From assembly GCF_005943945.1 (NCBI RefSeq), contig NZ_CP040710.1:3889501-3953500 (forward strand): a stretch of 64,000 nucleotides of DNA. The letters run 5' to 3'. Both the position numbers and the translations under genes were made by a program. Below the pieces are notes generated by a model. That model saw nothing but the letters and a program-made list of their open reading frames with translations. It was not told the origin of the DNA and searched no databases. Below, piece by piece: positions 1-7,067 of the stretch (the first letter of the stretch is position 1; every line of letters starts with the position of its first letter). This DNA is from Aggregatimonas sangjinii (GTDB lineage: Bacteria > Bacteroidota > Bacteroidia > Flavobacteriales > Flavobacteriaceae).

Positions 1-2
1 CG

Positions 3-770
3 GATAATGAAGAACTCCCCATACTTCTGCTTGTTGAGGACCATAAAGAGGTACGGGAATTCATCAAATCGGTATGGAAGAACAAATTTCGCCTTATTGA
101 GGCGAATAATGGCCGGAGCGGTATCAAAAAAGCCTTGGAAGTCGTTCCAGACCTAATCATAACAGATGTGCGCATGCCCGTTTGCGATGGTATTGAACTG
201 TGCAACACCTTAAAAACCGACGAGCGCACCAGTCATATTCCAATCATTCTTCTAACGGCAGGTGTGGGTGAAGAACAAGAATTAATGGGATTGCAGTCGG
301 GTGCGGACGATTTTATTACCAAACCCTTCAAATTACGCATATTAGAAACCAAGGTAGAGAATCTAATTGCCTCTAGAAAAAGACTGCGAAACAGGTACAG
401 TCAAGAGGTTGTGCTTAAAGCGAAAGATATTGCCGTAACCCACACCGATACCCTGTTCTTCCATCGTGTACAAAAGGTACTGGATGAACAGCTTTCCGAT
501 CCCGATTTTAGTGTTGCATCTTTTTGCAAATCCGTCGGCATGAGCCGTATGCAGCTACATCGAAAATTAATGGCGTTTACAGGGCTTTCTACCTCGGCCT
601 TTATTCGCTCGCAACGTTTAAAGCAGGCAGTCCATATTTTGAAGACCTCTGATGCGACCATCAACGAAGTTGCCTATACAGTTGGTTTCAACACCCCGTC
701 CTACTTTATCAAATGCTTTAAGGAAATCTACAAAAAAACCCCTGCGGAGTATTTGAAATCCCTTGATTGA
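3..770 (+). CDS. Hybrid two-component regulator, C-terminal part (receiver + AraC HTH), 5'-truncated
   Basis: The frame is open from the window edge, so only the last 255 residues of a larger protein are seen. Fragment residues 7-120 form a response-regulator receiver: an acidic pair in LLLVED (E12, D13), phospho-acceptor D55 in TDVRMP, T85 in LLTA and K107 in TKPF. Residues of about 160-255 form an AraC-family double helix-turn-helix (for example GMSRMQLHRKL and VGFNTPSYFIKCFK). This order is typical of the C-terminus of Bacteroidetes hybrid two-component systems, whose missing N-terminus would hold a periplasmic sensor and histidine kinase. A stand-alone response regulator is the alternative. 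A pair of 9-bp direct repeats 21 bp apart lies about 200 bp downstream and could be a target. Confidence 0.9.
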   Translation, partial: DNEELPILLLVEDHKEVREFIKSVWKNKFRLIEANNGRSGIKKALEVVPDLIITDVRMPVCDGIELCNTLKTDERTSHIPIILLTAGVGEEQELMGLQSGADDFITKPFKLRILETKVENLIASRKRLRNRYSQEVVLKAKDIAVTHTDTLFFHRVQKVLDEQLSDPDFSVASFCKSVGMSRMQLHRKLMAFTGLSTSAFIRSQRLKQAVHILKTSDATINEVAYTVGFNTPSYFIKCFKEIYKKTPAEYLKSLD

Positions 771-960
771 TTCCTAATCGATATATGGGTCGGTTTCGTC
801 GAAAGGTATGGCCTCATAAAATGCATATCATGGTTGTAACAATTGGTGCAATCAGGAGGCATATCTATAAACGCTATCCATCGTTTTAACAGGTGGTATT
901 TGGTCAAGCCCCTTAAAATAAAGGAGGTGTGCAATGCACAAACGGTAGCATAAAAGCCAT

Positions 961-990
961 TTGTTACATATGTAGTATAGCTTGTTACAT
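961..990. promoter_or_regulatory. Direct repeat TTGTTACAT x2, 21-bp spacing, upstream of the 1047 gene
   Basis: TTGTTACAT occurs at 961-969 and again, unchanged, at 982-990. The start-to-start distance is 21 bp, two helical turns. The pair lies 57-86 bp upstream of the next ATG. AraC-family proteins commonly bind direct half-sites about 21 bp apart, and an AraC-domain regulator ends just upstream, so this is a reasonable operator candidate. That link is inference. Confidence 0.45.
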
Positions 991-1046
991 GAATACTATT
1001 GACCAGCGCAGAATCGCTATAATTTTAACTGATATAAAAAACAACG

Positions 1047-1475
1047 ATGCGACTCCTTTTCGTCCCATTTAAAGTTCCCCTCATTACGCTCTTGTTCGTC
1101 GGGCTATCATTTGCCCAAGAACGGGTTACCAAAGAAGCAAAAATAATCGTAGTGGTCAATGAAAAGTTGGATGCCGTAGAACAAATAGAACTCTATGCCA
1201 GCTTTCAAAAATTAAAAGAAAAGCAATTGGAGGAGAAATACGCCCATCATAAATTTTTTCTTGGGGTGTTGAAGGGTACCTATACCATAACTGAAAATTG
1301 GATAGTTCCCGGCAAGAATACGACCATCGTAATGTATACTGACAAGCGATTCTATCCGCCCGATCAATTTTACCGAGGTGATGATTTGGCTCCAGGGGAC
1401 GCACTCAATCTGGGGACAACCATGGCGAAGGTGATTGCGAACAAGCAGGGCGAGCTAATTCTAAAAACTGAATAG
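1047..1475 (+). CDS. Small secreted protein of unknown function
   Basis: This encodes 142 residues. The first 23 or so form a Sec-type signal peptide (basic start, hydrophobic stretch, then LSFAQ), so the mature protein is probably periplasmic or exposed. The mature part is mixed alpha/beta with many lysines and a tyrosine/proline-rich segment near residues 102-112. I recognise no family. The ATG follows an AT-rich leader, and the 21-bp-spaced repeat at 961-990 lies in its promoter region. It is followed after 19 bp by a tiny membrane-peptide ORF and may be co-transcribed with it. It could belong to the regulon of the two-component regulator upstream, but only its position suggests this. Confidence 0.7.
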   Translation: MRLLFVPFKVPLITLLFVGLSFAQERVTKEAKIIVVVNEKLDAVEQIELYASFQKLKEKQLEEKYAHHKFFLGVLKGTYTITENWIVPGKNTTIVMYTDKRFYPPDQFYRGDDLAPGDALNLGTTMAKVIANKQGELILKTE

Positions 1476-1494
1476 CACCATAAAAAACCAAACG

Positions 1495-1587
1495 ATGCAA
1501 ACGAACAAAATCAACACGGAAAAACTTTTAATACTCGGTATGGCGGTTATTGCCGTCATCCTAATGCTTACCGCGGCTACAACCTAA
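1495..1587 (+). CDS. Possible 30-residue single-span membrane peptide
   Basis: ATG at 1495 opens a 30-codon frame ending in TAA at 1585-1587. It has a polar, lysine-containing start (MQTNKINTEK) followed by about 20 hydrophobic residues, as in a single transmembrane segment. The start lies 19 bp after the stop of the preceding gene, in a leader (accaaacg) like those of neighbouring genes. The ORF is very short, so chance is a real alternative. No family is recognised. Confidence 0.35.
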   Translation: MQTNKINTEKLLILGMAVIAVILMLTAATT

Positions 1588-1718
1588 AAAATTCACTCCC
1601 TCATTGTATAGGCTCCGTTTGCGATTCCCCCTAAAATATCCCCCATAAGGTTCAAGAAATTGAAGTGATCGTTAACCTTTTCTGCTTTGATGCATAAAAG
1701 AAAAACATAAAAAACTAT

Positions 1719-2198
1719 ATGATGAAATTACTACCCACGTATGTACTGCTTGGTATCTGTGCCATTACGAGCGCACAAGCAATCAGCAAAACGGTTATGG
1801 CCAGTGGTGGTGAAGCGCTGACTAACGGCGAAATTCACTTGAATTCCACTATTGGCGAACCCCTTATCGGGATGGTTGAAAATGATCTGGCCCTAGACCA
1901 AGGTTTTTGGGCAGGCAGCCTCTTTGTAGAACCACTTACCCCTAAGGAAAATTTAGGGGGTATTATTATTTTTCCGAATCCTGTAGAGGAGGAACTCAAC
2001 ATTTTCACGAATAACACGAAAGTGTATGGTATTGCCCTCTTTTCTATGGAAGGTCGTATGGTACTTCAGAAAAAAGTGGACGAATTTGAAACGGAACACC
2101 TTATAGATGCTAGCATTCTGGCAAAAGGAGCGTATGTTTTGCAGATTTTTGTAGTAGGGGAAGCCGAAGAGAAGCTATTTAAAGTCATTAAAAAATAA
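1719..2198 (+). CDS. T9SS type A sorting-domain secreted protein
   Basis: The 159-residue product starts with a signal peptide (about residues 1-21, ending TSAQA). The middle part contains a short repeat-like phrase (IGEPLIG, DQGFWAG) often seen in Bacteroidetes secreted proteins. The last 80 or so residues match the type IX secretion sorting domain: IFPNPVEEELNI, a central VYGIALFSMEGRMV, then LAKGAYVLQI and a lysine-rich end. It should cross the outer membrane through the T9SS and be attached or released outside the cell. Apart from the sorting domain little is left, so it may serve as a small surface or carrier protein. GTTAACC lies 48 bp upstream of the ATG, as it does before three of the fibre genes. 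Confidence 0.8.
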   Translation: MMKLLPTYVLLGICAITSAQAISKTVMASGGEALTNGEIHLNSTIGEPLIGMVENDLALDQGFWAGSLFVEPLTPKENLGGIIIFPNPVEEELNIFTNNTKVYGIALFSMEGRMVLQKKVDEFETEHLIDASILAKGAYVLQIFVVGEAEEKLFKVIKK

Positions 2199-2206
2199 AC
2201 CATGAA

Positions 2207-2311
2207 ATGAACTCCAGGCAGGTGGATTGGAATAAAATCGTAGAACGATATCCTTCTTATCACAAAAACTGGCCAATACCGGTAAAACCGGAATATCCCC
2301 CGTTTTTATGA
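2207..2311 (+). CDS. Possible 34-residue ORF overlapping the first fibre gene
   Basis: ATG at 2207 opens 34 codons ending in TGA at 2309-2311. This overlaps the ATG at 2308 by four bases (ATGA), the arrangement of translationally coupled genes. The peptide is rich in tyrosine, proline and tryptophan with no signal sequence. Only the overlap supports it. If real, it would favour the 2308 start of the next gene over the better-looking 2329. Confidence 0.2.
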   Translation: MNSRQVDWNKIVERYPSYHKNWPIPVKPEYPPFL

Positions 2312-2328
2312 ATACGAAATTTGCTGCC

Positions 2329-4662
2329 ATGAAAATAAACTACATTCTCTTCTTGCTAGCGGTTCTTGTCTCGGGGATGACCATCGCACAGGAAACACAA
2401 AAAAACTTTATCAACTACCAGGGCGTCGCCCGCAATGGGGCCGGTCAACTCATGGCCAATGAAAGCATGACCATCGGTATTGCCCTAAAAATAGGGAGCG
2501 CAACCGGGGCTGCCGCTTATGCCGAAAACCATTCGATCGTTACCGACGCTAATGGTGTATTCAGCCTTAAGATCGGGAACGGTGATACGGTTTCCGGGGA
2601 ATACAACACTATCCCTTGGGGAAGTAATGCCACATTTATAACGGTTTTGGTGAACGGTTCGGAAGTCGGATCTACCGAGATAATGGCCGTGCCCTATGCG
2701 CTAAGTTCTGGAGACGGCGCCCAACAGGCTGATGAGGTTCCGTATGACAATTCAGTATCGGGACTTACCGCGACCAATGCTCAAGAGGCCATCGACGAAC
2801 TAGTAGGCAGCGGCGTAGTCGATGCCGATGCCGACCCAGCCAATGAGTTACAGGATATCAGCCTTTCCGGAACCGACCTGAGTATTAGCGAAGGCTCGAC
2901 GATAGACCTGTCGGCCATAATCCCACCCGGAGGTACCGACGATCAGAATGCGGCAGAAGTATCCTTTGATAATACCACCTCTGGTTTGGTCGCCACCAAT
3001 GCACAGGCAGCCATAGACGAACTGGCCACAAGCGGTTTGGTAGATACCGATGATCAAGACCTCTCCTTATCAGGGACCACTTCACAGATAACGGACGGTA
3101 CGGGAGTCGATCTTTCACCCATAATACCCCCTGGAGGTACGGATAGCCAGAATGCGGCGGAAGTGCCTTTTAACAATACCACCTCGGGTTTGGTCGCTAC
3201 CAATGCACAGGCCGCCATAGACGAACTGGCCACGAGCGGCTTGGTAGATACCGATGACCAGGACCTATCGCTTTCCGGAACCACCTTACAAATAACGGAC
3301 GGTACGGGAGTCGATCTTTCACCCATTATACCCCCGGGAGGTACCGATGACCAGAATGCAGGGGAAGTACCTTTCGATAATACCACTTCCGGACTTGTGG
3401 CTACAAATACGCAGGCTGCTATAGATGAACTCGCAACCACTACCGGAGCTTCGTTGTGGACAGAAAGTGGAGATATTGTCTATAGAAGTAATGGCCAGGT
3501 TGGAATTGGCACTGACGACCCTTCAGCACGCTTGGCAATAGTTGGGGAAACCTCTGATTTGTTGCATATTAAATCGACACTAAGCTCCGGTAGTGGCTGG
3601 ATCAGGTTTAACAATCCCGCAGGGCGAATCGGCTATATTGGCATGTTTAATGGTAATAACGACGTAGAGTTTGGCACCTCTGGCTCGAACGCGACCGGTA
3701 AAGTCTATTTGACGACGACGGCTAGACCAAGGCTTACCGTAGCGGCCAATGGCGATGTAGGCATTGGCACCACCGATCCGGAAACTAAACTTCATGTTGC
3801 GGGAGGAGCACGTATCGAAGAAGGCATGAGCGCACGGGGGGGATTATTCGTACGAACGAACGGCGGTAGAACGCTTCAACTTGGCGGTCTCAGTGGAAAC
3901 CAATGGATATTGAACACAAATAACGATAATGGGGATTTGGTATTTCTGTCAAGAAAGGTAAGCGGTGGGACTTCTTCGCAAGGAGTTAATTTTCAAATGC
4001 AGCATACCGGCGAATTTAAGATAGGAGGCATAGTAGAAAACGATGCTTGGATGCATATTCGAGAGAATTCAAGGGTCGGCAAACCACACTTAAAGCTTCA
4101 AGAGGTCGGAAATGATTACGCAAGGTTGGAATTGACCAATTCCAGCTCCCGTTTTTGGCACCTGGCCGGCTACGTAGGCAATTCCGTTGCCCAAGATCGA
4201 TTCAACATCTATAATTCAGCGGAAGGCAATATCATTTCGGTGCACGGCAACGGGAATGTCGTTATCAACGGTGCGGTAGCGCATAGCTCTGATCGCCGTC
4301 TTAAAAGGGATATTACAGCACTCCCCTACGGTCTTGAAACCGTGATGCAACTGTCGCCCAAAGCCTACTATTGGAAAAAGAACAAGCAAAATGATCAAAG
4401 GGCATTAGGGCTTATCGCCCAAGAGGTTCGACCACTGATCAAGGAGGTAGTGCATGGTGCCGACAACGACGAGGATATGTTGAGTATTAGCTATACCGAA
4501 TTGGTACCGGTGTTGATCAAAGCCATTCAGGATCAACAAGAACTGATTTCCCGGCTTCAGGGTGAACATAGAAACACCAAGTCCGAAATAAGCCTTCTGA
4601 AAACCCAATTAGATGAATTAATCGCACTGCGCAACCAACAAGAGGTATCCACAAAAGAATAA
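2329..4662 (+). CDS. Tail fiber domain protein A: secreted repeat stalk with Peptidase_S74-type intramolecular chaperone
   Basis: I prefer the ATG at 2329, which begins a clean signal peptide (about 21 residues ending in TIAQ); ATG 2308 would add seven residues. The mature head (KNFINYQGVARNG to AVPYALSSGD, about residues 24-130) is shared with three downstream paralogues. A stalk follows with 68-residue repeats (204 bp at 2938-3141 and 3142-3345, plus a partial third), then beta-rich segments with GIGTxDP phrases. From S653 an SSDRRLK motif opens a C-terminal S74-type domain that includes GLIAQEV, ending in a coiled coil. In phage proteins this domain trimerises the fibre and cuts itself off at the serine. 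A trimeric surface adhesin is the likeliest role. Confidence 0.8.
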   Translation: MKINYILFLLAVLVSGMTIAQETQKNFINYQGVARNGAGQLMANESMTIGIALKIGSATGAAAYAENHSIVTDANGVFSLKIGNGDTVSGEYNTIPWGSNATFITVLVNGSEVGSTEIMAVPYALSSGDGAQQADEVPYDNSVSGLTATNAQEAIDELVGSGVVDADADPANELQDISLSGTDLSISEGSTIDLSAIIPPGGTDDQNAAEVSFDNTTSGLVATNAQAAIDELATSGLVDTDDQDLSLSGTTSQITDGTGVDLSPIIPPGGTDSQNAAEVPFNNTTSGLVATNAQAAIDELATSGLVDTDDQDLSLSGTTLQITDGTGVDLSPIIPPGGTDDQNAGEVPFDNTTSGLVATNTQAAIDELATTTGASLWTESGDIVYRSNGQVGIGTDDPSARLAIVGETSDLLHIKSTLSSGSGWIRFNNPAGRIGYIGMFNGNNDVEFGTSGSNATGKVYLTTTARPRLTVAANGDVGIGTTDPETKLHVAGGARIEEGMSARGGLFVRTNGGRTLQLGGLSGNQWILNTNNDNGDLVFLSRKVSGGTSSQGVNFQMQHTGEFKIGGIVENDAWMHIRENSRVGKPHLKLQEVGNDYARLELTNSSSRFWHLAGYVGNSVAQDRFNIYNSAEGNIISVHGNGNVVINGAVAHSSDRRLKRDITALPYGLETVMQLSPKAYYWKKNKQNDQRALGLIAQEVRPLIKEVVHGADNDEDMLSISYTELVPVLIKAIQDQQELISRLQGEHRNTKSEISLLKTQLDELIALRNQQEVSTKE

Positions 4663-4753
4663 ACCATAGTTCCAACATCTATTCAACAAATCCAAAGCAT
4701 GTCTATCAACAAGCGCTCTTTGGATAATTTTTTGGTAAGAATTTCCAATTTCT

Positions 4754-4760
4754 GTTAACC
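4754..4760 (+). promoter_or_regulatory. GTTAACC leader motif before fibre gene B
   Basis: GTTAACC followed by a pyrimidine tract lies 44 bp upstream of the ATG at 4798. The same heptamer lies 48, 54 and 53 bp upstream of the ATGs at 1719, 7068 and 10155 (positions 1671, 7014 and 10102). The last two share a longer duplicated leader, so only part of this conservation is independent. Confidence 0.35.
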
Positions 4761-4797
4761 TTTCACAATGCCACACATCAAAGGAAAACGGGAAATC

Positions 4798-6846
4798 ATG
4801 AAAAAAAAGTACTTCATCCTATGGGTAGCGATATTCGTATCAGGAATCGCAATGGCCCAAGAACTACAAAAGAACTTTATCAACTATCAGGGCGTAGCTC
4901 GCAATGGGGCCGACCAGCTAATGGCCAACGAAAATATGACCCTTGGTATCACCCTTAAAACGGGAAGTGCTACAGGGGCGGCCGTCTATGCCGAAAACCA
5001 TTCCATTACGACAGATGCCAATGGGGTTTTCAGTGTGAAGATCGGGAATGGAGATAGTGTCTCCGGTAATTTTGACAATATCCCCTGGGGAAATGAAGCT
5101 ACTTTCGTAACGGTGCAGGTGAACGGAACGGAAATCGGCACCACCGAAATGATGGCCGTACCCTATGCCCTTAGTTCGGGCGACGCGCCGCAACAGGCCG
5201 ACGAGGTGCCCTACGATAATGCCGCTTCGGGCCTGACGGCGACAAACACACAAGAGGCCATCGACGAACTGATGGGGAGCAGTACAATTGATGCCGACGC
5301 CGATCCCACCAACGAGCTACAGACCATTAGTTTTGATGCTACAAGCAACCAAATAAGTCTTACGGATGGTGGTACGATTACCATCCCAAGCGGAGGCACC
5401 GATGCCGATACAGACCCAACCAATGAGTTACAGGACATCAGCCTGTCCGGTACCGGCCTCAGCATCAGCGATGGATCTACCATCGACCTTTCGGCCATCC
5501 TTCCACCGGGTGGTACCGATGACCAAAACGCGGCAGAAGTACCGTTCGATAATTCGGCCTCGGGATTAACGGCCACCGATGCGCAAGCGGCAATCGACGA
5601 ATTGGCCGCCTCAGGGGTTGTCGATACCGATAATCAGAATCTAACATATGATGCAGCTACTAACATACTTGAAATAGAAGATGGGAATACGGTTGATCTG
5701 AGTAGTCTTTCCGGCGGTGGAGGTTCAGCATGGTCCCAAGATGGTGATGATGTGTATTACGATACGGGAAAAGTGGGTATAGGCATTATTCCCAATGGCC
5801 TACATCAAATTCATGACCCTCTGGAAAGTTATACCCAGTATACCGTAGATGCTTATGGGTCCGAATCCGGCGATGGCTTGGTTATTGGCCTCAGTGATGG
5901 TGGGCTTTTTGGACCAGTGGCCCAAATCACGAATCGCGAAGAAGGTCCTTTTATAATTGGTAATGGAGGGATGTCAAACCTTATTCTTGACCGACTTGGC
6001 AATATAGAGACGGCTGAAGATTTGTATGTTGGTGGGGCCATAAGTTCAGCAAGTCTAAATGGCGTGGGAACACGAAACGTCATGGCCGATGCCGATGGTA
6101 ATTTGGTCATTGGAGCTGGAAGTAGCGGTAGTTCGCTATGGTCCCAGGCAGATGAAGATATAAATTATACAGGTGGCAATGTTGGCATTGGTGTCTTTGT
6201 GCCCACGGGAAGAACGGAGATTGCGGCAAATTCCACCACCTCCTTTCCGCAACTTGTTTTGAATGAAGATGGCGACGATTTCGCCCGTTTGGCTTTTAAG
6301 AATACATTTCATGCGGGAGCCCAGTGGCATATTGCCGGTACCGCACGAAATGGCTTTAGCGGGGCAACAAATTCAAAACTCAACTTTTGGTTTACGAACG
6401 ATAATGGCGCTGCGGACAGGTTGACGATTACTGGTGCTGGCAATGTGGGTATCGGTACTACAGACCCGGCATCAAAGCTGGATGTTAGTGGTGATATCCG
6501 TACTTCTGGCGAAGTTCATAGACCTTCTACCGGAGCGGCCAATATGGTTCCCATCGCATATGGAAATATTGCAGCTGACGGTAGTATAATCTCTGGCAGT
6601 GGAAACTTTACCGTAAATAGGATAAGAGCGGGAAATTATCAGATTACAATTATAGGAGAGGCCTATGATGATGGTTATACAGCTCTATTAACCCCTTATA
6701 ACAACGGTGGGGTATCGGGGTTTATGCAAGGCTCGGTTGGTAGCGATGATAAATTATTCGTTCGACATATCAGTCGGATAGCAGGAGCCGCAGGATCGGC
6801 CATTGATATTGATTCGCCCATCGGCTTTCTTGTGTACAAACCCTAG
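4798..6846 (+). CDS. Tail fiber domain protein B: secreted repeat stalk, alternative C-terminus
   Basis: The start at 4798 gives a signal peptide MKKKYFILWVAIF...AMAQ; upstream in-frame codons add an unlikely polar tail. The head region is near-identical to that of genes A, C and D. The stalk carries DADxDPTNELQ and DDQNAAEVPFDN repeats. The middle part (about 5740-6130) is closely related to 11188-11590 of gene D. The C-terminus lacks the S74 chaperone and instead has a beta-rich module (from NMVPIAYG to FLVYKP) related to that of gene D. It was probably shaped by recombination with its neighbours: 125 of 128 bases at 5141-5268 match 7411-7538. The predicted role is a cell-surface fibre; no ligand can be inferred. 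Confidence 0.75.
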   Translation: MKKKYFILWVAIFVSGIAMAQELQKNFINYQGVARNGADQLMANENMTLGITLKTGSATGAAVYAENHSITTDANGVFSVKIGNGDSVSGNFDNIPWGNEATFVTVQVNGTEIGTTEMMAVPYALSSGDAPQQADEVPYDNAASGLTATNTQEAIDELMGSSTIDADADPTNELQTISFDATSNQISLTDGGTITIPSGGTDADTDPTNELQDISLSGTGLSISDGSTIDLSAILPPGGTDDQNAAEVPFDNSASGLTATDAQAAIDELAASGVVDTDNQNLTYDAATNILEIEDGNTVDLSSLSGGGGSAWSQDGDDVYYDTGKVGIGIIPNGLHQIHDPLESYTQYTVDAYGSESGDGLVIGLSDGGLFGPVAQITNREEGPFIIGNGGMSNLILDRLGNIETAEDLYVGGAISSASLNGVGTRNVMADADGNLVIGAGSSGSSLWSQADEDINYTGGNVGIGVFVPTGRTEIAANSTTSFPQLVLNEDGDDFARLAFKNTFHAGAQWHIAGTARNGFSGATNSKLNFWFTNDNGAADRLTITGAGNVGIGTTDPASKLDVSGDIRTSGEVHRPSTGAANMVPIAYGNIAADGSIISGSGNFTVNRIRAGNYQITIIGEAYDDGYTALLTPYNNGGVSGFMQGSVGSDDKLFVRHISRIAGAAGSAIDIDSPIGFLVYKP

Positions 6847-7013
6847 GATAGGGCACTGGGTAAAACCTGACATTTAAACAGCTTACTTCAAGCGAAGAGG
6901 CATATTCAAAACATACTTCTGGCTTATTTTGTCTAGTGATTTTTCATTTGTGAACAAGTCTCTTCCAATATGCCGAATTACGAAAACCCTTTTTTAAACC
7001 ACCTTAAGTTTAT

Positions 7014-7020
7014 GTTAACC
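7014..7020 (+). promoter_or_regulatory. GTTAACC leader motif before fibre gene C
   Basis: The heptamer sits 54 bp upstream of the ATG at 7068. Its downstream context, a CT-rich tract and then ccattaaa, is nearly the same as at 10102 before gene D. This indicates a duplicated leader and possibly shared control. Confidence 0.35.
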
Positions 7021-7067
7021 TCTCTTTTCAACCTCCATTAAAGGGAAACCATTGAAAACGGGAAATC

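Noticed and set aside
6847..7067. Terminator after fibre gene B
   Set aside because: A hairpin related to the one at 12309-12347 can be drawn near 6890-6930 but has several mismatches, so I did not list it as a terminator.
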